This document shows, piece after piece, positions 1 through 5,032 of a stretch of DNA of 6,435 bases. This stretch comes from Planctomycetaceae bacterium (GTDB lineage: Bacteria > Planctomycetota > Planctomycetia > Pirellulales > Thermoguttaceae), in assembly GCA_031274385.1 (NCBI GenBank), contig JAISQH010000287.1:1-6435 (forward strand). Reading direction: 5' to 3'. Position numbers and translations under genes: made by a program. Position 1 is the first letter of the stretch. Each line of letters starts with the position of its first letter. The notes beneath the pieces are model-generated. The model did not search any database and was not told where the DNA came from. It saw only the letters and a list, made by a program, of their open reading frames with translations.

Positions 1-40
1 TTTGCGCGCAAAAAATTTACAAAACGACGCCGCGTCTATT
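1..40. repeat. 40-bp direct repeat, left copy
   Basis: Bases 1-40 are identical to bases 400-439. The copy begins with the perfect 12-bp palindrome TTTGCGCGCAAA, followed by an A-rich stretch and ACGACGCCGCGTC. The window starts at the first base of the match, so the repeat may extend further left. The two copies bracket the palindromic structure at 58-411. A third TTTGCGCGCAAA lies at 58-69. Confidence 0.95.
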
Positions 41-140
41 AATCTTGTTATTCAAGGTTTGCGCGCAAAGACGCGGAGAAATAGGAAGTTGATGTTTTCG
101 TTTGGGATAAAAACAACTCCGTAGGAGTTTAATATGGATA

Positions 141-169
141 ACCCTGTGCAAGCCTGCGCAGCACGGGGT
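141..169. repeat. Hairpin ACCCTGTGC / GCACGGGGT
   Basis: A 9-bp stem (141-149 with 161-169) encloses an 11-base loop; one pair is a T-G wobble. It is the inverted counterpart of the hairpin at 296-325 and sits between two AACTCC-N3-GGAGTT palindromes. No T-run follows, so it does not look like an intrinsic terminator. Confidence 0.8.
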
Positions 170-295
170 AAGTGGATCAATCAATCCCGAACTCCGACGG
201 AGTTCAATTTTGTTGCCGCTGTTCCGTCATGCACAACCGCGAAATCATTTCCTCTTTATTGAACTCCTTCGGAGTTCTCATTTTATTTACCGTTT

Positions 296-325
296 ACCCC
301 GTGCTGCACTCCGTTTGCACGGGGT
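296..325. repeat. Hairpin ACCCCGTGC / GCACGGGGT
   Basis: A perfect 9-bp stem (296-304 with 317-325) encloses a 12-base loop. It mirrors the hairpin at 141-169 within the larger palindrome. The loops differ between the two copies while the stems are kept. Confidence 0.85.
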
Positions 326-399
326 TATCCAAATTAAACTCCTACGGAGTTATTTTAGTATTGCCCAACTCATTTTCAAATATCATCTTTCTTTGCGTC

Positions 400-439
400 T
401 TTGCGCGCAAAAAATTTACAAAACGACGCCGCGTCTATT
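400..439. repeat. 40-bp direct repeat, right copy
   Basis: Identical to bases 1-40. It overlaps the 3' end of the minus-strand membrane-protein gene: the stop codon (416-418) and the last seven residues, NRRGVVL, are encoded by the repeat. The repeat has therefore probably replaced or extended the original C-terminus of that gene. Confidence 0.95.
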
Positions 440-775
440 GAGTTGTTTCATTTTTTCTTCGGAACATTCTTCGCATCGAAATTCGGGGGAATGATCATTG
501 AGTCGATCATAATTTGTTGTTTTGACCAACCGATAACCTTTGCAAGTTTTCCCGCAATTCACGCAAACGATGTTATCTTTGATTTCCCACAATGGATTTC
601 GGTATTCTACTTTGAAAATAATCCGATCTATCCAGAAGAAAATCAATCCTCCCAATAGATTAGCGATAACGGTAACAATCCAATCATTATAACCACGTAA
701 CGCCCATAATACAACAGCCAGAATCGGGGTTGATAATTGCCAGCGAAACAAATAGAACAAGTATTTCTTAATCAT
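416..775 (-). CDS. Small membrane protein with C-terminal zinc ribbon, function unknown
   Basis: The predicted protein has 119 residues. Residues about 14-30 and 33-54 form two hydrophobic segments (STPILAVVLWAL, then VTVIANLLGGLIFFW), preceded by a basic N-terminus (MIKKYLFYLFRW). The soluble tail has five cysteines: C71 and C74 (CVNC), C78, then C101 and C104 (CEEC), which fits a four-cysteine zinc ribbon with the extra C78 nearby. I recall similar RWQLSTPILA-type proteins from other anaerobic bacteria but know no function. The ATG at 775 is chosen because it begins directly before the basic/hydrophobic segment; an in-frame ATG at 859 would add 28 residues lying in repeat-flanking sequence. 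No clear Shine-Dalgarno sequence precedes either. The C-terminal seven residues come from the repeat at 400-439. Composition and motif order make it very likely a real gene. Confidence 0.75.
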   Translation of the reverse strand: MIKKYLFYLFRWQLSTPILAVVLWALRGYNDWIVTVIANLLGGLIFFWIDRIIFKVEYRNPLWEIKDNIVCVNCGKTCKGYRLVKTTNYDRLNDHSPEFRCEECSEEKMKQLNRRGVVL

Positions 776-848
776 AAAATGAATTTGATTAATAAAAAAT
801 GATCCCGGAATGGAAAAATCATTCCCGCCGTTCCGCAACTGGTTCCAA

Positions 849-937
849 CCGCCCCGCAAGGGGCATTATACACCAGCCCGCCGCAACGCGGCGGGGAACG
901 AAAACAAACAACAACACCGCCCTGAAAGGGCATTATC
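849..937 (-). repeat. Hairpin-module repeat, reverse orientation
   Basis: Read on the plus strand this holds three hairpins: GCCCC-GCAA-GGGGC (851-864), an 8-bp stem CCCGCCGC/GCGGCGGG with loop AAC (877-895), and GCCCT-GAA-AGGGC (919-931). The linker ATTATACACCAG between the first two and the GGAACG after the second match the reverse complement of the module at 2250-2308. The third hairpin, with its trailing CATTATC, looks like the start of another truncated module. Confidence 0.8.
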
Positions 938-962
938 TTAAATGGGGCATTTTTTGGTATCC

Positions 963-978
963 TGTCCCTTCGGGGCGG
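963..978. repeat. Partial hairpin-module copy
   Basis: TGTCCCTTCGGGGCGG is a slightly decayed reverse complement of 849-864. Together with the module at 1001-1061 it makes the block 849-1061 an approximate inverted repeat. Confidence 0.6.
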
Positions 979-1000
979 CGGATGATTGGAACAAATGCAA

Positions 1001-1061
1001 CCCGCCGCGATGCAACGGGCTGGATTATACCGCTCTTTCAGGGCTTTTTGATTTCAAATCA
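1001..1061 (+). repeat. Hairpin-module repeat, forward orientation, degenerate
   Basis: This shares GGGCTGGATTAT, the small hairpin (here GCTCT-TTC-AGGGC at 1032-1044, with a T-G wobble) and TTTTGATTTC with the module at 2250-2308. The GC-rich first hairpin has decayed, so only CCCG and CGGG pair at its ends. A small dyad TGATTT-C-AAATCA follows at 1049-1061. The stretch 776-1080 between the two minus-strand genes holds these modules and nothing else that I can support. Confidence 0.75.
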
Positions 1062-1080
1062 GGTCATTTTGGGTTCCTTT

Positions 1081-1740
1081 TCAGGAAATAACCTCACTAA
1101 TAATTTCTCCCCAAGGACCTTTTTCCCCTTTTGCGTTTTCCCAACGTGCTGCCATGTACACAATTTTTCCTCGTTCGCTTGGCGGAAAGGTTAGTTTGTA
1201 GGGTGAACGTGTTACGAGGACACTGTTTGTTAATTCGCTGGGATCAGTGATAGGCGTGTCGCTTATTTTGAAATAAACAACGGCACCGATGGCGTTATCG
1301 GGCTTTTTCCGCCGTGTACTTTCGGAATCCCGAATATGCAAAATCAACTCGTAAGGGTTTTTGCTTTCGGTAGTAATGACCGGGTGGGTATTCGGAGCGG
1401 GTCTTGGGGAAGGCGTCCGGTCGTGCAACGGAACCGCCATTGATTCGCGGTCAACATCGGTCACTGCGGGGTTGTACAAATAACCCCGAACAAACTTGCG
1501 CAACGCGCTTTTCAACACTTCCCGCGCCTCATTTTTTTCCAACACATCTAATTTCCCGCGATTTGGTTCTTCCGCTTTTGTTAGTGCTTGCGAATAGATG
1601 TTGCATTGTTGTTGCAATGTCACAACGTCTGCTTCGGGGATTTTCATTGCGCTGTAATGATTGCTTGCATACAAAATGAGGTTCTTCGCCCACACCAACA
1701 AGCCTTGATCCGATCTTGGCAAATAATCTTGCGTACTCAT
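1081..1740 (-). CDS. Conserved hypothetical protein, helical N-terminus and FN3-like C-terminus
   Basis: The predicted protein has 219 residues. Residues about 8-105 look alpha-helical and include the stretch EEPNRGKLDVLEKNEAR (57-73), which I recall as a signature of a hypothetical family found in host-associated Bacteroidetes, Treponema and PVC bacteria. A proline-rich linker follows (VPLHDRTPSPRPAP, 103-116). Residues about 128-219 resemble a fibronectin type III-like beta domain, with a closing ARWENAKGEKGPWGE (198-212). No signal peptide or membrane segment is visible, so it is probably cytoplasmic. The start at 1740 is decided by a strong AAAGGAG six bases upstream; an in-frame ATG at 1788 lacks one. 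It lies alone between repeat blocks. Family membership is from memory and the function is unknown. Confidence 0.85.
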   Translation of the reverse strand: MSTQDYLPRSDQGLLVWAKNLILYASNHYSAMKIPEADVVTLQQQCNIYSQALTKAEEPNRGKLDVLEKNEAREVLKSALRKFVRGYLYNPAVTDVDRESMAVPLHDRTPSPRPAPNTHPVITTESKNPYELILHIRDSESTRRKKPDNAIGAVVYFKISDTPITDPSELTNSVLVTRSPYKLTFPPSERGKIVYMAARWENAKGEKGPWGEIISEVIS

Positions 1741-1746
1741 AATTGT

Positions 1747-1753
1747 CTCCTTT
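1747..1753 (-). promoter_or_regulatory. Ribosome binding site for the 219-residue protein
   Basis: Read on the minus strand this is AAAGGAG, six bases before the ATG at 1740. It is the best Shine-Dalgarno match in the window and fixes the start; most other genes here have a weak site or none. Confidence 0.85.
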
Positions 1754-1866
1754 GAAGTTGTTTGGTACAATAGTAACGTTCGAGGCAATTCCTGTAAGGA
1801 TAAAAGGAATTTTCTCTAAGTTTAACGCAATTCGTTCAAAATGAAAAGGTGTTGCCCCAAATTTTT

Positions 1867-2214
1867 TTAAATTTTTTTCCAACCCGCCCGTTCATAGTTC
1901 AAAATTCGGTAGGCATGGATTAAATATTGGTCGGTATGGATTAAGGCTTGGTAGGCATGGATTAAAGGTTGGTCGGCATGGATTAAGAGTTGGTTGGTAT
2001 GGATTAAGAGTTGGTTGGCATGGATTAAAGATTGGTTGGCATGGATTAAAGATTGGTCGGTATGGATTAAAGGTTGGTCGGTATCAATTATTCCTGACTC
2101 CAACGGAATCATCCTAAAATAGCCATGGGTAGGCGGTACTCCGCCAACCCTTGGAACGAAAACGCCATTCACCGGAACGAAAACGTTATTCATCGGAACG
2201 AGAACGTTATTCAT
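1867..2214 (-). CDS. Doubtful heptad-repeat open frame spanning both 21-bp arrays
   Basis: A 115-residue frame runs through both tandem arrays without a stop. It begins with three heptads of the type MNNVFVP, passes a linker (VGGVPPTHGYFRMIPLESG), then carries eight heptads of the type LIHANQ plus one variable residue, and ends in YERAGWKKI. Because both units are 21 bp, any frame without an internal stop stays open throughout, so openness is weak evidence of coding. The array at 1906-2094 is also open in one plus-strand frame (WLAWIKD repeats). No Shine-Dalgarno sequence precedes the ATG at 2214. I regard it as more likely non-coding repeat DNA than a gene, but substitutions in the array are at least compatible with a kept I-H-x-x-Q pattern. 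Confidence 0.2.
   Translation of the reverse strand: MNNVLVPMNNVFVPVNGVFVPRVGGVPPTHGYFRMIPLESGIIDTDQPLIHTDQSLIHANQSLIHANQLLIHTNQLLIHADQPLIHAYQALIHTDQYLIHAYRILNYERAGWKKI
1906..2094. repeat. Tandem array of 21-bp units (8 full, 1 partial)
   Basis: Units start at 1906, 1927, 1948, 1969, 1990, 2011, 2032, 2053 and 2074, exactly 21 bases apart with no spacers. The consensus is TTGGTYGGYATGGATTAA plus three variable bases. The units at 2011 and 2032 are identical, which suggests recent duplication. The ninth unit keeps only its first 11 or so bases before diverging. The core ATGGATTAA is constant in the eight full units; variation is confined to a few positions, mainly T/C/A at position 6, T/C at position 9 and the last three bases. 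Confidence 0.97.
2132..2145. repeat. Hairpin GGCGG-TACT-CCGCC
   Basis: A perfect 5-bp GC stem with a four-base loop lies in the linker between the two 21-bp arrays. No T-run follows on either strand. It may be another short intergenic palindrome. Confidence 0.6.
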
Positions 2215-2215
2215 C
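2153..2215. repeat. Second tandem array of 21-bp units (3 copies)
   Basis: Three units at 2153, 2174 and 2195 have the form GGAACGAAAACGTTATTC plus ATC. The last two differ from each other at one base; the first differs at three bases from the middle one. The sequence is unrelated to the array at 1906-2094 but has the same unit length, and both remain open in the same minus-strand frame. Confidence 0.92.
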
Positions 2216-2249
2216 GAATCCGAATATTGACGGATTATTGGGGCAAACG

Positions 2250-2308
2250 TTCCCCACCGCGTTGCGGTGGGCTGGATTATGTTGCCCTTTCAGGGCGTTT
2301 TGATTTCA
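2250..2308 (+). repeat. Hairpin-module repeat, best-preserved copy
   Basis: An 8-bp stem CCCACCGC/GCGGTGGG with loop GTT (2253-2271) is followed by CTGGATTATGTT, a second stem GCCCT-TTC-AGGGC (2284-2296) and GTTTTGATTTC. The same order, partly reversed or decayed, appears at 849-937 and 1001-1061. Compared with the copy at 877-895, whose stem is CCCGCCGC/GCGGCGGG, both sides of the stem have changed together (an A-T pair here for a G-C pair there), so the pairing is preserved. Confidence 0.85.
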
Positions 2309-2392
2309 TTGTTCTCTTTTTTTACCAAATGAACAACGAAAAATCTTTTACCGAACAAAACCAAAAAAGAGTGAAAACTACAACACTGGGGG

Positions 2393-2421
2393 TTGATTTA
2401 TTTGACGGGAGGGGTTATAAA
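2393..2421 (+). promoter_or_regulatory. Predicted sigma-70-type promoter for asnA
   Basis: TTGATT (2393-2398) and TATAAA (2416-2421) are separated by 17 bases, matching the -35 and -10 consensus at four and five of six positions. Transcription would start near 2428, giving a leader of about 134 bases. The leader contains a small hairpin GCGTC-TTT-GACGC (2446-2458) but no T-box or other recognisable riboswitch. Confidence 0.6.
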
Positions 2422-2549
2422 AATGAGATTCACGTTTCTTGCCCCGCGTCTTTGACGCAACAACACGAAGAAAACGCGGAATATTTTGCAAAAACAAACG
2501 ATATTACGAATCGGTTCGGGGTTGGATTTTATCATTTTTCAATCATAGT

Positions 2550-2555
2550 AAGAGG
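2550..2555 (+). promoter_or_regulatory. Ribosome binding site for asnA
   Basis: AAGAGG lies six bases before the ATG at 2562. It decides the start against an in-frame ATG at 2439, whose extra 41 residues have no counterpart in the AsnA family. Confidence 0.75.
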
Positions 2556-2561
2556 TTTACC

Positions 2562-3593
2562 ATGTCTAAATTTGTTATTCCCAAAGGTTACAAACCGACG
2601 TTTAAGTTTCGGGAGATCGAAACCGCCATTAAAGGAATCAAGGATGATTTTGAACGGGCGTTATCAACCCAGTTGGGATTGCTTCGTGTAACGGCGCCGA
2701 TGTTTCTTGACCCGACAACCGGACTCAATGACAATCTCAACGGAATTGAAAAACCTGTCAAATTTTACGCGACTGATGTTCAAAAGGAAGTTGAAATTGT
2801 TCAATCGCTTGCCAAATGGAAACGATATGCTCTTTACAAGTACGGATTCCGTCCGGGCGAGGGGCTTTACACGGATATGAACGCCTTACGCCCTGATGAA
2901 ACTATTTCACCGATTCATTCCTTTTACGTCGATCAGTGGGACTGGTGCAAAGTGATGAAGCGTGACCAACGCAATGTTGATTTCCTCAAATCAACCGTTG
3001 ATGCCATTTTCGGAGCCATTAAAGCCACCGAATACCGCGTTTGTTCCCAATATTCGCATATTAAACCGATTCTACCGGAAAAGATTACGTTTATAACGAG
3101 TGAGGAACTGCTGCGAAAATACCCTAAATTAACACCGAAAGAGCGTGAAACAGTGATTTGCAAGGAAGCGGGAGCGATTTTCGTGATTGGTATTGGTGGG
3201 GAACTGGCTGACGGAACGATTCATGACGGTCGCGCCCCTGATTACGACGATTGGTCAACTCCGCGTGAAGGCGGTATCGGTCTTAACGGCGATATTATGC
3301 TTTGGCATCCGAAACTTGAAACTGCGTTAGAGGTTTCTTCAATGGGAATTCGGGTTGATGCGGAGGCGTTAAGGCGTCAGGTTAAGATACGGCAATGCGA
3401 AGAACGCCTGCAATTGCTGTTTCACAAGAGTATTTTGAGCGGCGAACTTCCGCAAACGATTGGCGGCGGGATAGGTCAATCGCGTATTTGCCTTTTCATG
3501 CTTCGTGCCATTCACATCGGCGAAGTTGCCTGTGGATTGTGGCCCGATGAAATGCTCAAAGCCTATAATGACGCCGGAGTAACCCTTCTTTGA
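2562..3593 (+). CDS. asnA: Aspartate--ammonia ligase (asparagine synthetase A)
   Basis: AsnA makes asparagine in the cytoplasm from aspartate, ammonia and ATP, releasing AMP and pyrophosphate; its fold is that of class II aminoacyl-tRNA synthetases. The 343-residue product is slightly longer than the 330 residues of the E. coli enzyme. Family motifs appear in order: DNLNGIEKPV (57-66), SLAKWKR (82-88), GEGLYTDMNALRPDE (99-113), SFYVDQWDW (120-128), RAPDYDDWSTP (224-234), LNGDIMLWHP (241-250), SSMGIRVD (259-266) and the class II motif 3-like GGGIGQSR (301-308). No frameshift or missing motif is seen, so the enzyme should be active. It has its own promoter and ribosome binding site and faces recR tail to tail. 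No AsnC-type regulator is nearby. Identification is near certain. Confidence 0.97.
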   Translation: MSKFVIPKGYKPTFKFREIETAIKGIKDDFERALSTQLGLLRVTAPMFLDPTTGLNDNLNGIEKPVKFYATDVQKEVEIVQSLAKWKRYALYKYGFRPGEGLYTDMNALRPDETISPIHSFYVDQWDWCKVMKRDQRNVDFLKSTVDAIFGAIKATEYRVCSQYSHIKPILPEKITFITSEELLRKYPKLTPKERETVICKEAGAIFVIGIGGELADGTIHDGRAPDYDDWSTPREGGIGLNGDIMLWHPKLETALEVSSMGIRVDAEALRRQVKIRQCEERLQLLFHKSILSGELPQTIGGGIGQSRICLFMLRAIHIGEVACGLWPDEMLKAYNDAGVTLL

Positions 3594-3634
3594 AAGAGAA
3601 CAACGATTCTTCAAAAGGCGGCAACGATTTTTCC

Positions 3635-3651
3635 TGACCCCGTTGGGGTCA
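3635..3651. repeat. Hairpin TGACCCC-GTT-GGGGTCA
   Basis: A perfect 7-bp stem with a three-base loop lies between the convergent asnA and recR genes. It is followed by A-rich sequence on the plus strand and GGAAAAAT on the minus strand, so it lacks the T-run of an intrinsic terminator. A related dyad, AACCC-AAACG-GGGTT, follows at 3678-3692. Confidence 0.7.
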
Positions 3652-3702
3652 AAAAGAAGATGCCGTCCTTTTAATCTAACCCAAACGGGGTTATTTCAAA
3701 AT

Positions 3703-3724
3703 AACCGGTGATTTGCGGTTTTTT
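3703..3724 (+). terminator. Possible weak intrinsic terminator of asnA
   Basis: A 5-bp stem AACCG/CGGTT (3703-3707 with 3716-3720) with an eight-base loop runs directly into a T-run (3719-3724). The stem is short, and an overlapping dyad GGTTATT/AATAACC (3689-3706) competes with it, so this is tentative. The sequence shows no equally good candidate for recR on the other strand. Confidence 0.35.
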
Positions 3725-3753
3725 ACGGCGTTTTATTTGTGATTCGAAAGAAT

Positions 3754-4362
3754 TTAGCGGAACGATTGACGTTCTTCCAATGCGTCGGCGAGCATTTCTT
3801 TGTTGGCGAATTGTAAATCGCTGCCGGTTGTGACGCCTCTGGCTAACCGTGTCACTTTGATAGGGGGACGAACCGACTCCAACTGCTTAATAATATAAAG
3901 TGCCGTCGAATCCCCCTCTACCGTCGGGTTGGTTGCCATGACTATTTCCAGAAATGAACCCGTCTTAACCCGATCAACGAGTGCCGAAATGGTTAGTTGA
4001 TCGGGTCCGATTTTATCCAACGGAGCAAGGCGTCCAAGTAAAACATGGTAAAGTCCGTCATATCGTCCGGTTTGCTCCAACGCAATCAGATCGCGGGGTT
4101 GCTCGACAACGCAGAGGATTGCCTGATTCCGTTTCGGGTTGCGGCAAATCTCGCAAAGTTCCTGCTCCGCCAAATTAAAACAATGCTTGCAATACCGGAC
4201 GTTTTCTTTCACCGCGTAAATGGCGTCCGCCAACGCAAGAGCTTCTACTTTTTCGACTTTGAGCAAATGATACGCGATTCGTTCGGCGGATTTCTTGCCG
4301 AGGCCGGGTAGTTTCTCAAATTCCTTGATCATCCGCGTTACGGATTCGGTCAATTCCGACAT
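3754..4362 (-). CDS. recR: Recombination mediator protein RecR
   Basis: RecR works with RecO (and RecF) to load RecA onto SSB-coated single-stranded DNA during recombinational repair. The 202-residue length is normal for the family. Domains appear in order: an N-terminal helix-hairpin-helix with LPGLGKKSAERIAY (18-31), a four-cysteine zinc finger (C58, C61, C70, C73), a Toprim domain from about 80 to 175 with ILCVVEQPRD (82-91) and EIVMATNPTVEGDSTALYI (139-157), and the C-terminal TRLARGVTTGSDLQFANKEM (171-190). The start at 4362 gives the usual N-terminus; no clear Shine-Dalgarno sequence precedes it. It lies 82 bases behind ybaB on the same strand and is probably co-transcribed with it. All key motifs are intact. 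Confidence 0.97.
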   Translation of the reverse strand: MSELTESVTRMIKEFEKLPGLGKKSAERIAYHLLKVEKVEALALADAIYAVKENVRYCKHCFNLAEQELCEICRNPKRNQAILCVVEQPRDLIALEQTGRYDGLYHVLLGRLAPLDKIGPDQLTISALVDRVKTGSFLEIVMATNPTVEGDSTALYIIKQLESVRPPIKVTRLARGVTTGSDLQFANKEMLADALEERQSFR

Positions 4363-4444
4363 GGCAAAAAAGTAAAAAAGGAATCAGCAGTTATCAATAA
4401 GAAATAGCAAGCATTCATCCCAATGATCCGTTAATCGCACCGAC

Positions 4445-4795
4445 CTATTGCGGCATTATTTTTTCAAGAGTTTCGGTAAGATTACCGAGATTCATGCCTT
4501 CGGTAAGCGATTTCATGGATTCGGCTTGTTGTTGGCGTGATGATTCGGTGGCGTTGTTGGTTGCCGTGACAATGAGTTCCTCCAGCAATTCAACATCTCC
4601 CTGTTGAAAAAGAGCCGGATCAATCCGGCAGGAAACCATTTCCTGAAGCCCGTTGACATCGACCAATACAAGACCGCCCGCTGCGGAACCCTGAATACGA
4701 AGATGTTTGAGCCTATCATTCATTTCCTGAATCTTGCCGCTAAATTCATGTGCCTGCTTCATCAGTGAACCGATTTCAAACATTTTACCAAACAT
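4445..4795 (-). CDS. ybaB: YbaB/EbfC family nucleoid-associated protein
   Basis: YbaB/EbfC proteins are small dimeric DNA-binding proteins, associated with the nucleoid and often encoded next to recR. The 116-residue product starts with the typical MFGKMFEIGSLMKQAHEF, followed by a long helix to about residue 35. The central beta region has GSAAGGLVLVDVNG (36-49) and CRIDPALF (56-63), then the family's LLEELIVTATNNA (70-82) and a C-terminal helix ending GNLTETLEKIMPQ. It is the first gene of a likely ybaB-recR operon with a strong promoter 60-90 bases upstream. The often-linked dnaX is not next to it; the gene upstream is the divergent nadC. No Shine-Dalgarno sequence is evident. Confidence 0.94.
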   Translation of the reverse strand: MFGKMFEIGSLMKQAHEFSGKIQEMNDRLKHLRIQGSAAGGLVLVDVNGLQEMVSCRIDPALFQQGDVELLEELIVTATNNATESSRQQQAESMKSLTEGMNLGNLTETLEKIMPQ

Positions 4796-4855
4796 AGTTG
4801 TTTTTCAAAAACAAAGGAGAATAATTCGTCCAGCCCCAGTAAGAAACACTGAATC

Positions 4856-4884
4856 ATTGTATCCGGTTAAAAAGAATATGTCAA
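4856..4884 (-). promoter_or_regulatory. Predicted sigma-70-type promoter for ybaB-recR
   Basis: On the minus strand TTGACA (4884-4879) and TACAAT (4861-4856) are separated by exactly 17 bases: a perfect -35 and five of six matches at -10. Transcription would begin near 4849, leaving a leader of about 54 bases before ybaB. This is the strongest promoter match in the window. Confidence 0.75.
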
Positions 4885-4929
4885 CGCCCTTTGATTATCA
4901 ATTCCGCCTGAGAGGACAATTTTTTTTGG

Positions 4930-4958
4930 TTGACACTTTTCCGGCAATATGAGAAAAT
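4930..4958 (+). promoter_or_regulatory. Predicted promoter for nadC
   Basis: A perfect TTGACA (4930-4935) is followed after 17 bases by GAAAAT (4953-4958), four of six matches. It is back to back with the ybaB promoter, with the two -35 boxes about 45 bases apart. A second TTGACA at 4974-4979 lacks a -10 at the right distance. No recognisable NadR- or NiaR-like operator dyad was seen. Confidence 0.45.
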
Positions 4959-5032
4959 GTTGAAATTCAAATTTTGACAGTATTATTATTTGGCGTTTCC
5001 CGCCTTTTCCTTTTTCATTTTTACAACCGAAG

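Larger units (their letters stand above)
115..351. repeat. Four copies of the palindrome AACTCC-N3-GGAGTT
   Basis: The 15-bp motif occurs at 115-129 (centre GTA), 190-204 (GAC), 262-276 (TTC) and 337-351 (TAC). The six-base arms are identical in all four copies while the three central bases differ. Start-to-start spacings are 75, 72 and 75 bases. Conserved arms with a free loop suggest that the paired structure, or a protein reading the arms, is what is kept. Confidence 0.9.
58..411. repeat. Large imperfect composite palindrome
   Basis: The two halves of this stretch are imperfect inverted copies meeting near position 233. The outermost arms, 58-74 and 395-411, are exact reverse complements over 17 bases. 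Inside them 115-129 matches 337-351, 136-171 matches 294-330, and 190-204 matches 262-276, all with centres between about 232 and 235. Between these blocks the match is weaker but still visible. The order on each side is short palindrome, long hairpin, short palindrome. No transposase or convincing coding region lies inside. It could be a non-autonomous mobile element or a dispersed intergenic repeat; the sequence alone does not say which. Confidence 0.85.

Noticed and set aside
1..440. Insertion sequence with transposase
   Set aside because: There are inverted arms but no open frame resembling a transposase, so at most a non-autonomous element is possible.
172..494. Overlapping plus-strand open frames in the palindromic region
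   Set aside because: Their sequence is a readout of the palindromes, and they run into the opposite-strand membrane-protein gene.
799..1194. Plus-strand 131-codon open frame
   Set aside because: It consists of the hairpin modules and the antisense of the 219-residue gene, with no protein-like motifs.
1906..2215. CRISPR array
   Set aside because: The units are contiguous 21-bp tandem repeats with no spacers, and no cas gene is present.
2439..2561. N-terminal extension of AsnA from the ATG at 2439
   Set aside because: The extra 41 residues do not resemble the family, and a ribosome binding site sits directly before the ATG at 2562.
2424..2561. T-box or other known riboswitch before asnA
   Set aside because: No T-box consensus bulge sequence or other recognisable aptamer core was found.
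2125..2691. Plus-strand 188-codon open frame through the second tandem array and into asnA
   Set aside because: It is open mainly because of the 21-bp repeats and overlaps the start of asnA in another frame.
3635..3651. Intrinsic terminator between asnA and recR
   Set aside because: The stem is good but neither strand has a T-run after it.
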